DNA of 64,000 nucleotides, taken from the NCBI GenBank assembly GCA_002731275.1, contig PCBK01000076.1:18266-82265 (forward strand). The letters are read 5' to 3'. The stretch is from Deltaproteobacteria bacterium. Its GTDB lineage: Bacteria; Myxococcota_C; UBA6777. Shown here one piece after another: positions 28,917-38,112 of this stretch (its first letter is position 1; each line of letters begins with the position of its first letter). The translations under genes and the position numbers were made by a program. Under the pieces are notes generated by a model. That model worked only from the letters and a program-made list of their open reading frames with translations. It ran no database searches and was not told where the DNA came from.

Positions 28917-28943
28917 GCTTGTCGAGCAAGCCGGAGACGGCTT
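28917..28943 (-). promoter_or_regulatory. two overlapping, mutually exclusive hairpins in the pilin leader
   Basis: On the plus strand, GCTTG (28917-28921) pairs with CAAGC (28927-28931), and AAGCCG (28928-28933) pairs with CGGCTT (28938-28943) around a 4-nt loop. The shared bases mean only one can form at a time. In the pilin mRNA this lies 47-73 nt before the start codon. In plus orientation the second hairpin is followed by a short T run and could also terminate read-through. Confidence 0.35.
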
Positions 28944-28966
28944 TATCATTCAGATGTATGTTCGTT

Positions 28967-28995
28967 ACCATAGCATACCCCCAATAGCACCTCAA
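28967..28995 (-). promoter_or_regulatory. candidate sigma70-type promoter for the pilin gene
   Basis: Read on the minus strand, TTGAGG (28990-28995) and TATGGT (28967-28972) are 17 bp apart; each matches consensus at four positions. Known myxobacterial pilA uses sigma54, but I found no GG-N10-GC element here. This would give a leader of about 90 nt. Confidence 0.35.
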
Positions 28996-29263
28996 GTACA
29001 ACAAAACAAAAGGTTTGTTTACATTCCTGGTACATGTTTCAGAATCGAGAATACACCGAACAGAACGAAAAGAAAAAAATATCTCCCCGTGTTCCCTCAC
29101 GATTCGGCACATACCACATACGCACTCTTTTTCCCTCCAACGGCCTTTATGGGGTATACAAGCGATGAGGCGATATGGTAGTTTTGGGAAACTATTCGCA
29201 AAAAGCATCTCCTCAGTGGGAGCGACGTGTACAACGTCGTAGAGCAGAAAGTGAAGGAAAAAG
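28996..29263. other. intergenic region between divergent pilin and ung genes
   Basis: About 270 bases, AT-rich, must contain the promoter of the uracil-DNA glycosylase gene. A ribosome site (AAGGAAA) precedes its ATG. I see no repeat, RNA gene or conserved frame. Confidence 0.4.
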
Positions 29264-29956
29264 ATGACTGAATCGCAACGAAAAAAACCACAACTCAGCG
29301 AATCGTGGTTGGAGATTTTGGGAGATGAGTTCGACAAGCCCTATATGGACGAGCTGCGCGCCTTTTTACGAGAAGAGATGAAAAAACATAAGGTGTACCC
29401 CCCTGGCTCTTTGATGTTTAACGCGCTCAACGTAACGCCATTCGAAAAGGCACGTGTCATCATCCTCGGACAAGACCCTTACCATGGACCCAACCAAGCC
29501 CATGGACTCTCTTTCTCGGTCCAAAGAGGTGTCAAACCACCACCATCCCTACAAAATATATTTCAAGAGCTCAATAACAGTCTCGGCGTCCCCATCCCCA
29601 AACACGGGGATTTGACCTCGTGGGCAGAACAAGGTGTGTTGCTCCTCAACACGACCTTGAGTGTCCGCGCCCGCTCCCCCAAATCCCACGCAGGAAAAGG
29701 TTGGGAAGAATTTACCGATCGCATTATCGACGAGCTCAACGAGAAACGAGAGGGGTTGGTGTTCGTGTTGTGGGGAAGTCATGCAGGCAAAAAAGCCACA
29801 CGCATCGACCAAATGAAACACCTCGTGCTGCGCTCCGCCCACCCATCCCCTTACTCTGCGGATCGTGGCTTTTTTGGCTGCAACCACTTCAGTATCATCA
29901 ACGAGCACCTCGAAAGAAGAGGCGAGACGCCTATCAATTGGGAACTTCCCCGCTAG
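29264..29956 (+). CDS. ung: uracil-DNA glycosylase, family 1 (first copy)
   Basis: This 230-residue enzyme removes uracil from DNA in base-excision repair. All family 1 motifs are present: [18 protein letters not shown] (catalytic Asp and Tyr in the water-activating loop), LLLNTTLSV (uracil-binding Asn), FVLWGSHAG, and HPSPYSA (catalytic His in the leucine/intercalation loop). The length is normal for Ung. A ribosome site, AAGGAAAAAG, precedes the ATG. A second clearly related Ung is encoded at 50793-51479, which is unusual. The two differ throughout, so this is not a recent duplication. It converges with the Ser/Thr kinase gene, 21 nt apart. Confidence 0.95.
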   Translation: MTESQRKKPQLSESWLEILGDEFDKPYMDELRAFLREEMKKHKVYPPGSLMFNALNVTPFEKARVIILGQDPYHGPNQAHGLSFSVQRGVKPPPSLQNIFQELNNSLGVPIPKHGDLTSWAEQGVLLLNTTLSVRARSPKSHAGKGWEEFTDRIIDELNEKREGLVFVLWGSHAGKKATRIDQMKHLVLRSAHPSPYSADRGFFGCNHFSIINEHLERRGETPINWELPR

Positions 29957-29977
29957 TCCCCGAAGTCATCTGCGAGA

Positions 29978-32900
29978 TCAGAACGGACGATGTGATTGTT
30001 GATGGGACCAAAACAACATCCCCCCACCAAACAAACCAAACAGCAACGAGAACAACAACCAGACCCACGCATATGAGACCACAGGTTTCATCCGCTCCCC
30101 AACCAATAAGAGCATACTGTCGAGAGGGAATTGCACGCCAGAACGGATCAATCCGGGGATTCTGTTGATGTTGCGATTTTCATCAGGCAACACAAGCTCT
30201 AGAGGTCCATTGGGCCTCCTCTGAAGACGCTCTAACACACCAGTATATGTGCGTGATTTGGGTTTGGTATCCAGATCCTTCACGTCCTTCTTCCAGATCG
30301 GACGTGTGCGCATGACCCCTGCGATCTCCTTGTCCGGCACCTGTATCACGTCACTCAAGATCTGGCTCTCTCTTTGTGGAGCAAAGATCAACAACTTGCG
30401 ATTCTCCTTGGACGCAAACAGGACGTAGTTTTCCGTGTAACCACTGCGAATCCCCCGCACAGGGATCAACACAAAGGTCTTTCGATCGGGCTTGAGACTT
30501 ACAGAGACATAAGATTGCTTTGGGAAGGCATGAGAAGACACAGTCGCCGGAGAGATGTTCCTGGGGATTGTTTGCACCTTCGGAGGATTTGCCATCTTAG
30601 AGAGAGAATACACAGCCCCAAGAATCGCAAGCACCAGACATATCCAACCAATCACCAGCTGTGATTGCCCAGGTGTCGCGCGGACAGGTGAAGGCAGATC
30701 ATCTTCATCTTCCCAACGTTGCCTTTGTGGACGCGCTGGTTGAGGTGAAGGTTTTGTCTCCCGTACAGGAGCGCTGGGAGCGGGCCTGGAAGGTGTTGGT
30801 GTCGCCTTGCGCTGTGGGGCAGTCCGCGTTGATGCAGGAGGCTTTGTCGAAGACTGTGACGGCTTCTTGGCAGCTCTCTTTGTCGGTGTTTTTTTCTTTG
30901 TGTTCGATGGTTTGGCTTTGGCCTTTGTGGTCTTTTTTTTCTGCGGTGCGGGGGTTGCCTTGGACGATTGCATCTCAGGCGCTTGCGATTTGGGAATCAA
31001 ACGCAGCTCGACACCAGCAGCCTCAAGCATTCCGATCATCTCAGAAGGAGGAAAGTGTGGCGACTCGATGATGATCTTTCCCTCAAGGTCACCATACTTT
31101 TCGAGAAAAGGCTTCGACTTCATGAGGTTCTTGACTTGATTGATCCGTTGTCTGAGTGCTTTTTTGGCAGGCTCCTTGAGGGACCACTCTTCGCGTTGTA
31201 GCAAAAAGAGATTGACCTTCCCACCTCTAGGTCCCTGGATCCGGTCAACAATACCGCCAAAGGGACCACGCCTCTGTTTGGGCGTTTGTTTTCGCTTCTT
31301 TGTCGATGTGTCAACGATGTCTACGGAGTAAAAGACGTCAGCTTCTCCCCCAGCCGTCAAGGGCACGACGCTCAAGTCGTTATGAGTGAGTTTGGGACCA
31401 TCACCCTTTAACCTCACGCTCTCGGCCATAGGCTCTGCATCTTTGATCGTTTGGGCCGCGAGTGGGAACTCGGCAGCGTCCAAATCGACATGCCCATCGT
31501 CGGAAGGTGGATCTTGCATCGTCAAGCTCTCGACATCACCGTCGGAGAGTGTGTCTCGACGAGGTGATTCGAGGACGATCAGAGGTTCATCTTTGCGCTT
31601 CATCTGATCGGAGAGCACAAGAAGATCACCTTCGTCTTCGGTCTGTTCAGGTGTTTGTGTCAGGACAGAGGATGCGTTTTCGGGAAAGATCTGCGTTTTA
31701 CGGTCTTCGTCGATCTCGTCGAGTTGCGCTTTTTGCAACAAATCGGACAGGATCATATCCGTGCCGGAACCGAGCAACGCGGTCCGATTGGAGTTTGGCA
31801 ACAGATCCTCTTCACGAAGCTCCACAGTGCCACCAGTCGCTTCTTGCACGGAGTCTTCACCGGACAACTCGATCGTCCCGCCATCGGACATCTCGATCGT
31901 CCCTGCCTCCGAAGCATCAGCGAGCACCATCACAGGCGTCTCTCCAGCGACGTTTGCCAGATTGTTTGAGGTCTGGTGAAGTTGCTCTCTCGACGTGGGC
32001 GTAGGACGCTCAGTCACCATCGCATCGTGGGGTTGCCCTGCGTCGACATACGTATGCCAGGAGTCCGTGTCGCTTTCCTTATCGGCGTCCAGGACTTCGA
32101 CAGCCACCTGTCCATCTCGGCCGAGAAACAGCGTGCGATTCTCGGGCTCGACTTGGGGACGCTCAGGAGAGTGGCTTTTCAAGCGAACGCGACGAGATAG
32201 AGGGTCATCGGCTTTCGCTGACAGATTGACGATCTCGTCTTGGACTTCGGCGGGCAATAAGGAGATGAACTCTTCGAGCGCGAGGCGCAACTCATCGACA
32301 GCCTGGAAACGATTCTCCGGCTTCTTCTCCAACGCCTTCATCACGATTTGTTCGAGTCTCTCAGGAACTCTTTCCGGTTGTAAGGCGCGCAATGAAGGAG
32401 GCTCTTTGATGATCTGTGCTTCGATCAGGCTGACAAAAGAGGTGCGGTTGGAGTGTGCGCCTTGAGGGGGCAAAAAGGGCAACCGGCCGGAGAGCAGCTC
32501 AAACAGAATGATCCCCATCGAGTAGATGTCAGTGCGGGCGTCTGTGTCTTGGTTGAGGCATTGCTCAGGCGACATATAGGAAGGTGTACCGAGTGAGCCT
32601 TGGGTGGCTTTTGTGACCGCGAGTTCGTCGTTGGAGAAGGGTTTGGCGATACCAAAGTCGAGGATCTTCAAGAAGTACGGATCGTGTTTGCGTTGCACGA
32701 GCATCAAGTTATCGGGCTTGAGGTCTCTGTGGACAATTCCCCTCTCGTGGGCAAATTGCATGGTATCACAGAGTTGCAAAAACAGGTGCATACACAAAGG
32801 GAGCGAAGGTAATTCGTTGTGGGCTTCGAGTAGCCAGCTCCACGGCTCCCCTTTGAGGTACTCCATCACGTAGAAGTGACCGAGGTTTGGGATCTCACCA

Positions 32901-33241
32901 AAGTCATCGTAGATGCGGACGATATGTTCGTTGCGTTGTGAGAGGGCAGAGGTGATTTGGACTTCGCGTTTAAAACGCCGCTCCATGCCTTTGATCTTGA
33001 AGATCTCAGGTCTGATCACTTTGATGACACGCTCGGCGTCCTGATCGAGATGGATATGATGAGCGAGATAGACAATGCTACATCCGCCGTGACGGAGGAT
33101 TTGTCGAAGTTGGTACTTATGTGTCACCAACATCAGCGGAAATTGGCATCGAGGACAGAAGGTAATCGACCCCTCTTCCGCGACATCCATGATCCTGGAG
33201 AGCTCCATGTTGCAGCTGGGACAGTGATTGAGGGAGCTCAT
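29978..33241 (-). CDS. zinc-ribbon Ser/Thr protein kinase with long linker and membrane segments
   Basis: This is a protein of about 1087 residues. The ATG at 33241 has AAGGA 8 nt upstream; an in-frame extension to 33286 is less likely. The order is: a zinc ribbon (HCPSCN...CPRCQF, residues ~6-34); a Hanks-type kinase (~40-320) with Gly loop GGCSIV, the Lys of RVIKV, HRDLKPDN, DFG and GTPSYMSPEQ, all intact; a long acidic region with repeated GTIEL/GTVEL motifs; a Lys/Ala/Pro/Thr-rich linker; a helix VIGWICLVLAILGAVYSL; an extracytoplasmic part; and a final hydrophobic helix. It is probably a membrane-bound signalling kinase. The repeated Thr motifs could be autophosphorylation sites read by FHA domains (inference). 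It lies 220 nt downstream of the PilT-like gene. Confidence 0.9.
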   Translation of the reverse strand: MSSLNHCPSCNMELSRIMDVAEEGSITFCPRCQFPLMLVTHKYQLRQILRHGGCSIVYLAHHIHLDQDAERVIKVIRPEIFKIKGMERRFKREVQITSALSQRNEHIVRIYDDFGEIPNLGHFYVMEYLKGEPWSWLLEAHNELPSLPLCMHLFLQLCDTMQFAHERGIVHRDLKPDNLMLVQRKHDPYFLKILDFGIAKPFSNDELAVTKATQGSLGTPSYMSPEQCLNQDTDARTDIYSMGIILFELLSGRLPFLPPQGAHSNRTSFVSLIEAQIIKEPPSLRALQPERVPERLEQIVMKALEKKPENRFQAVDELRLALEEFISLLPAEVQDEIVNLSAKADDPLSRRVRLKSHSPERPQVEPENRTLFLGRDGQVAVEVLDADKESDTDSWHTYVDAGQPHDAMVTERPTPTSREQLHQTSNNLANVAGETPVMVLADASEAGTIEMSDGGTIELSGEDSVQEATGGTVELREEDLLPNSNRTALLGSGTDMILSDLLQKAQLDEIDEDRKTQIFPENASSVLTQTPEQTEDEGDLLVLSDQMKRKDEPLIVLESPRRDTLSDGDVESLTMQDPPSDDGHVDLDAAEFPLAAQTIKDAEPMAESVRLKGDGPKLTHNDLSVVPLTAGGEADVFYSVDIVDTSTKKRKQTPKQRRGPFGGIVDRIQGPRGGKVNLFLLQREEWSLKEPAKKALRQRINQVKNLMKSKPFLEKYGDLEGKIIIESPHFPPSEMIGMLEAAGVELRLIPKSQAPEMQSSKATPAPQKKKTTKAKAKPSNTKKKTPTKRAAKKPSQSSTKPPASTRTAPQRKATPTPSRPAPSAPVRETKPSPQPARPQRQRWEDEDDLPSPVRATPGQSQLVIGWICLVLAILGAVYSLSKMANPPKVQTIPRNISPATVSSHAFPKQSYVSVSLKPDRKTFVLIPVRGIRSGYTENYVLFASKENRKLLIFAPQRESQILSDVIQVPDKEIAGVMRTRPIWKKDVKDLDTKPKSRTYTGVLERLQRRPNGPLELVLPDENRNINRIPGLIRSGVQFPLDSMLLLVGERMKPVVSYAWVWLLFSLLFGLFGGGMLFWSHQQSHRPF

Positions 33242-33460
33242 CCGGTGGTTCCTTGTTTTTGCATCCAATCCTCGAAAACACATCACGATGAAGCGGACTT
33301 ATGCGGCATACAGTGACAGAGAGACATCAAACCTTCCCAAGCAAATGGAAAAGTTGGCAGCAAAGTATAGGAAATCGCCATGAATTTCGCAAGCGCTTCT
33401 CAAGGATACAGAGAGAAAAAGATAGAGTGTCTCTTCATCTTCTCAGATCACAAGGTCTTT

Positions 33461-34648
33461 TTAAAACTTTTTGAGTTGGGAGATGATGTCTTCGAGATTA
33501 TCGTCTTCAAAGTCCAACACGAGGACATCATCATTTGGGGGAGTTTGTGCGGCTGTTGTTTGGGGACGCGAAGGTGGAGGTGTGGCAGCACGTTTGATGG
33601 GACGATGAACAGGCTCTTCAACCTCCTCAACGACACTCATGTCTTCGGGTGTCAGGTGATGCCAATCCGTCTTACGGGAGAGCCAATCTCTGTATCTTTC
33701 GAGGCTCCAAGAGCCTTCCTTCCCACCAGTCTCAAGCAATGATTGAAATTTGAAGAACTGTCCCATCCGGATGACGTTCTTCACGGCGTGTGACGCCATC
33801 AAGATCTCACATTCGGGGACACGTAGCTGCTCAGATGGCAAAAAGTGAAGCTTTTGGCACACGACCGCAACGAGACAATCTGCGAGCTGTGCCCGGACAG
33901 ACGGTTGTGATTCAGCAGGAAAAGCGGAGACCATCCGCTGAATGGCTTCCGCAGGTGTCGAGGCGTGGAGTGTACTCAAGACAAGGTGCCCTGTCTCCGC
34001 AGCGTTCAACGTCATCATCATCGTCTCAGGGCGACGCATCTCACCGACCATAATGACGTCGGGATCTTCTCTCATCGCGTCGAGCAAAGCTTGATCAAAT
34101 GAGGGTGTATCACGCCCAACTTCTCGCTGCCGCACGATGGACTTTACAGGCCGAAACGCATACTCGATGGGGTGCTCGATGGTGATAATGTGTCGCGCTT
34201 CGCGACGGTTGATCTCTTCGAGCAACGCGGCCATCGTCGTCGACTTTCCCGACCCTGTCGCGCCACAGATCAAGATCAAGCCATGTTGCTTTTCGCTCAA
34301 CGTGTGAAACACAGGATGTAAATTGAGTGTCTCGACTGATGCTTCAAAAGACGTCAAGAGGCGAATCGCGAGCCCCACCCCACGTGACGATTGGAGAACG
34401 TTGATACGACAGCGTATGCCGTAGAGCTGCTTGGAGAGATCATACGAACCACGTAATTGGAAGTCATTCCATCCATCAGCTCCAACAATCGACCGCGCAG
34501 CCTGTTGACACATCGAGGCAGTCACAGCCTCCTCAGTCAGCTCCAGTGTCCCTCTCACGCGCATCGCTGGGGACAATCCGGGTTCAAGATGCACATCACT
34601 CGCGCCGCGCCTTCTGGCAAGCCCTATCAACGCCTTCAACCACTCCAT
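33461..34648 (-). CDS. PilT/PilU-type type IV pilus retraction ATPase
   Basis: This 395-residue hexameric motor ATPase powers depolymerisation of pili. It has GATGSGKST (Walker A), the Asp box TIEHPIEYAF, Walker B-like DPDVIMVGEMRRPETM and the His box HLVLSTLHASTPAEA. The N-terminal region has the usual ASDVHLEPGLSPAMRVRG. It is ~50 residues longer than PilT because of a C-terminal Pro/acidic tail (~335-395), which with sequence differences argues for a PilU-like or accessory paralogue rather than the main PilT. It begins 3 nt after the Nudix stop (TAG ACG ATG), making it the third gene of a packed operon. A pilin gene lies 4.6 kb away. Confidence 0.9.
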   Translation of the reverse strand: MEWLKALIGLARRRGASDVHLEPGLSPAMRVRGTLELTEEAVTASMCQQAARSIVGADGWNDFQLRGSYDLSKQLYGIRCRINVLQSSRGVGLAIRLLTSFEASVETLNLHPVFHTLSEKQHGLILICGATGSGKSTTMAALLEEINRREARHIITIEHPIEYAFRPVKSIVRQREVGRDTPSFDQALLDAMREDPDVIMVGEMRRPETMMMTLNAAETGHLVLSTLHASTPAEAIQRMVSAFPAESQPSVRAQLADCLVAVVCQKLHFLPSEQLRVPECEILMASHAVKNVIRMGQFFKFQSLLETGGKEGSWSLERYRDWLSRKTDWHHLTPEDMSVVEEVEEPVHRPIKRAATPPPSRPQTTAAQTPPNDDVLVLDFEDDNLEDIISQLKKF

Positions 34649-34651
34649 CGT

Positions 34652-35200
34652 CTACATATCTCCTACCCATTTTTCGATCGCGCGGACGACAGAACGATCG
34701 GAGATCTCTTCTGTGATCTCCTGAAAAGGCACCCAACGAGCATCTTTGGCGTCTGTCCCTGCGGTCATGTTCAGATCATTTGCCACGAATAAAAATCGCA
34801 CATCAAAGTGCTTGTGTGTAGGCTCTCCCTTGAGCGCTGGGATCTCGTGCACATCGACATCAAAGATCCCTTCTTGTTGCAGCGGGATATCCTCTATCCC
34901 CACCTCCTCCAAGATCTCCCGACGTGCCGACACGAGGATGTCTTGGTCCTCAGGATCGACATGACCACCAGGTTGTAGCCATCGGTGCAGCTTTCCATGG
35001 AAGATCAACAGCATCGAATCTTTCTCAGGGGATAAAATAAACGCACTTGAGGTAAAGTGCCCTGGCACAAAGTGTTTACGAGAGAAAGGATCTCCCTCAG
35101 CCGACAGCAGCGTGACCATCTCTGCATGGTACCCAGCCTCTTCCTCATCAAAAGGCTTGTAATCTTTCAACAACGCCAACAGATGCTCTCTCCGACTCAA
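34652..35200 (-). CDS. Nudix hydrolase
   Basis: This 182-residue pyrophosphohydrolase of a nucleoside-diphosphate-X substrate has a complete Nudix box, [20 protein letters not shown] followed by EEVG (the GX5EX7REUXEEXGU pattern). It starts at TTG (35200), overlapping the upstream stop in TTGA. The choice is supported by an ideal ribosome site AAGGAGG 6 nt upstream and by the absence of an in-frame ATG nearby. This implies translational coupling with the FAD enzyme. Substrate unknown; its pairing with a UGM-like enzyme might suggest a nucleotide-sugar substrate, but that is speculation. Confidence 0.92.
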   Translation of the reverse strand: MSRREHLLALLKDYKPFDEEEAGYHAEMVTLLSAEGDPFSRKHFVPGHFTSSAFILSPEKDSMLLIFHGKLHRWLQPGGHVDPEDQDILVSARREILEEVGIEDIPLQQEGIFDVDVHEIPALKGEPTHKHFDVRFLFVANDLNMTAGTDAKDARWVPFQEITEEISDRSVVRAIEKWVGDM

Positions 35201-36462
35201 TGTGCACCTCCTTCTAGTGTGTTCATGAGATCGGCGAGTTCACGGGCCTCCACGATATTGTCCTCAATGGAACAGTACGTCCAACCACCATAGCGACCGA
35301 TGGTATAGACCCCACGTGCGGCCAGAACATCCCTGTAGCGGTTGACGCCTTCGAGGGACGTTTGTGTGATGTGGACATAGGCAGGATCGAGCGTGACGGT
35401 GTGGTGGCTGACGAGGTTGTGATCTTCGACAACGCCAGCGGTCTTAAGATCGGCCAATGTCTGTGCAAGCATCCCATCGACATCGACCTCTTTATCGGAG
35501 GGGTAGCCGATCTCGATGTAGAGACTCATTCGCTCCGTGTCGAAGATGTTGTCGTAGAATCCGGCGCGGTAGAAACAGTATTTTCGCTCGGGGAAGTAGA
35601 CCCAGTGGACACCTTCCCAACCTTTTTTGTCAAAGCCCAAGTTAAACACGAGGACTTTGTTGGCGCGATAATCGTCGGCGTTGTGTGGCAAACCAGTCAT
35701 CTGCAAGAGACGATCAAAAGGAGCGCTGGAGATCAGATATTCGAACGCGACTTCACGTTTGTTGGTGATGGCCACTTTTCGTTTCAAGTCGATACTGTTG
35801 AGGCTCTCTCCCAAGGAGATGCCACCCTCTTTGATCTCGCTCTCGAGAGCATAGACGTACTGAATCGCCCCACCCTTTGGATAGGTAAAGGTCGCATTGT
35901 ATGAGTGGTTGTCTGGCTCACGGAAGTTTCGGATGATGTCTTCGATGTCAGCGAATGGGAAAAAGCGCCCCATCGCGTTGACGTCGAGTGAGGTCAGATC
36001 ACAGGCGTACAGCTTTTCATTGTAGGGGACGAGAAACTTCTCGGCGATCCCGGCACCAAAACGACTGTAAACCATCTCTTTGAAGTTTGTTGGAGGCGTC
36101 TCGTCGCGAAAATAGAGTGAGTGTAGACAGTCGATAAACTCTTCTTGGGGGAGCTGGTGGATGTTCTTTTGGAAAGGAAAATCGACGAGTTTATCTTTGT
36201 AGAGGATCTTGGAGCTCTTTGTGATCGTTTGGACCTCTTCTTTGGGCATACGCTCCACGAGATAGGACTCTATCTCAGGGCGCTTAAAGTGGAAGAAGTG
36301 CCCTGAGTAATCCCACACAAAGCCATCCTGCTTGATGGTCTTGCAGTAACCACCGATCTCCGTATCGCGTTCGAGGATCAGATAGTCATCGCTCTTGACG
36401 TAGTTGGCGAACGCCAAACCACTCATACCGGCACCTACGACCAGATACTTCACTTTATCCAT
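35197..36462 (-). CDS. FAD-dependent amine-oxidase / UDP-galactopyranose-mutase-like protein
   Basis: This protein has about 421 residues. It has an N-terminal Rossmann motif [13 protein letters not shown], the FAD-ribose acidic residue in [13 protein letters not shown] and a GHFFHFK segment equivalent to the UGM/protoporphyrinogen-oxidase active-site strand. The rest fits a two-domain FAD flavoprotein. In family members the flavin acts on a UDP-sugar or carries out oxidations; which applies is not clear here. I prefer the ATG at 36462 over the GTG at 36471. It is first in an operon followed by the Nudix gene (4-nt overlap) and the PilT-like gene, and is divergent from hppD. Confidence 0.8.
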   Translation of the reverse strand: MDKVKYLVVGAGMSGLAFANYVKSDDYLILERDTEIGGYCKTIKQDGFVWDYSGHFFHFKRPEIESYLVERMPKEEVQTITKSSKILYKDKLVDFPFQKNIHQLPQEEFIDCLHSLYFRDETPPTNFKEMVYSRFGAGIAEKFLVPYNEKLYACDLTSLDVNAMGRFFPFADIEDIIRNFREPDNHSYNATFTYPKGGAIQYVYALESEIKEGGISLGESLNSIDLKRKVAITNKREVAFEYLISSAPFDRLLQMTGLPHNADDYRANKVLVFNLGFDKKGWEGVHWVYFPERKYCFYRAGFYDNIFDTERMSLYIEIGYPSDKEVDVDGMLAQTLADLKTAGVVEDHNLVSHHTVTLDPAYVHITQTSLEGVNRYRDVLAARGVYTIGRYGGWTYCSIEDNIVEARELADLMNTLEGGAH

Positions 36463-36945
36463 AGAATACACTCACTTTCTATCAAGACGTGATGTTGGTG
36501 TAGCAACTTATGGACCAACCACCAACGAACAAACAAAACCGAAAAGAGAAAAGAAGATAGGAAATCTTGTCACACCTTCCTCGCATCGAAAGATGACATT
36601 TTGGCAAGATGGAGTGACCTCCAATCGATCAGATGACATACGCACTCTTGTACACCACAAGGCCGAGGAGAACAAATCGCACTTGACTTTCAGGGTCAAT
36701 ATCGATAGGTTGTGCTGGTCATGTGAGGCTTTGTGAAACGCGACATTCTCGCGAAACAAGCGGCCTTGAACACATCTTCAACTTCTTCCAAGTTCCTCAC
36801 ATCATACAGCAGTCTCAAGCGCCACATTCTTCTCACGAAATGACATCTTATTTTCATGAATCACAGGGATTCTGGAGCTTCCATACTCCAGTACATACAA
36901 TGAGCAGAGACATACCACTCATCCCCTTTACCACGGAGTAACCTG
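36463..36945. other. regulatory region between divergent FAD-enzyme and HPPD genes
   Basis: About 480 bases without a gene. It holds the inverted repeat TTGAC-N7-GTCAA (36683-36699). Just upstream of hppD are two small stems, GAATC/GATTC (36858-36872) and CTGGAG/CTCCAG (36872-36891). GGAG lies 7 nt before the hppD ATG. No clear paired promoter elements were found. Confidence 0.4.
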
Positions 36946-38049
36946 ATGACAACATCCAAAAAAGATATTTTACCACTCATCGGCTTCGATCACATCGAGA
37001 TGTATGTAGGTAACGCCAAACAAGCTGCGCACTTTTACCAGACCGCATTTGGTTTTCAGCCAGTTGCCTATGCTGGACCCGAGACAGGCCTTCGTGATCG
37101 CTCCTCTTACGTCCTTCGCCAACACAAAATCCAACTCGTCCTGACCTCCCCGATCTCCCCGGAGAGTGAGATCGCCGAGCACGTCAAACGTCACGGTGAT
37201 GGCGTCAAGATGCTCGCGCTTGAGGTCGAGGACGCCGCACAATCCTGGCAAGACACCACATCGCGAGGTGCGCGCTCCTACATGGAACCCAAGACGCTCA
37301 AAGACGACGAGGGCGAAGTCCGCGTCTCAGGAATCTACACTTACGGCGAGACGGTCCACCTCTTTGTCGAACGAAAAAACTACAAAGGACCATTCATGCC
37401 GGGCTTTGAGACATGGGATCCAGAGTACAAACCTGAACCCGTCGGCCTCCTCGTTGTCGATCACTGCGTTGGAAACGTAGGCTGGGGCAAGATGGATGAG
37501 TGGTGCAAATTCTACCGCGAAGTGATGGGCTTTGACCAGCTCGTGTCGTTCGACGACAAAGACATCTCAACCGATTACACCGCGCTGATGAGTAAGGTGA
37601 TGACCAACGGCAATGAGAAGGTCAAGTTCCCGATCAACGAACCTGCCGAGGGAAAAAAGAAGTCGCAGATCGAAGAATACCTCGACTTTTATCACGGCGC
37701 AGGCGTGCAACACATCGCACTTCTGACAGGAAATATCATCGAGACCGTGACAGCCATGCGTTCACGCGGTGTGGACTTCTTGTTTGTCCCCAACACCTAC
37801 TACGATGACTTGAAGGAGCGCGTTGGCGAGATTGATGAAGAAGTCGAAGCCCTTCAAAAACTCGGAATCCTCGTTGACAGAGATGAAGATGGTTATCTCC
37901 TTCAACTCTTCACAAAACCTGTCCTTGATCGTCCGACAGTGTTCTTCGAGATCATCCAACGCAAGGGTGCGCGTTCATTCGGAAAAGGTAACTTTAAGGC
38001 GTTGTTTGAAGCGATTGAGCGTGAACAAGCTCGACGAGGAAACCTCTAA
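36946..38049 (+). CDS. hppD: 4-hydroxyphenylpyruvate dioxygenase
   Basis: This 367-residue non-haem Fe(II) dioxygenase converts 4-hydroxyphenylpyruvate to homogentisate in tyrosine catabolism. Two vicinal-oxygen-chelate repeats are visible, and the iron ligands are His173 (VVDHCVG), His256 (VQHIAL) and Glu335 (VFFEIIQR). The C-terminal helix that closes the active site (FKALFEAIEREQARRG) is present. Length is standard. The start is ATG with GGAG 7 nt upstream. No homogentisate dioxygenase or other tyrosine-degradation gene is adjacent, so the product might be degraded by enzymes elsewhere or used for pigment or quinone; not decidable here. Confidence 0.95.
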   Translation: MTTSKKDILPLIGFDHIEMYVGNAKQAAHFYQTAFGFQPVAYAGPETGLRDRSSYVLRQHKIQLVLTSPISPESEIAEHVKRHGDGVKMLALEVEDAAQSWQDTTSRGARSYMEPKTLKDDEGEVRVSGIYTYGETVHLFVERKNYKGPFMPGFETWDPEYKPEPVGLLVVDHCVGNVGWGKMDEWCKFYREVMGFDQLVSFDDKDISTDYTALMSKVMTNGNEKVKFPINEPAEGKKKSQIEEYLDFYHGAGVQHIALLTGNIIETVTAMRSRGVDFLFVPNTYYDDLKERVGEIDEEVEALQKLGILVDRDEDGYLLQLFTKPVLDRPTVFFEIIQRKGARSFGKGNFKALFEAIEREQARRGNL

Positions 38050-38112
38050 CCCCCCTTCTATCAGACCTTCCCGTTCATCCCCCCCACAAAAACCATTTCA
38101 CACCAGCCCACA

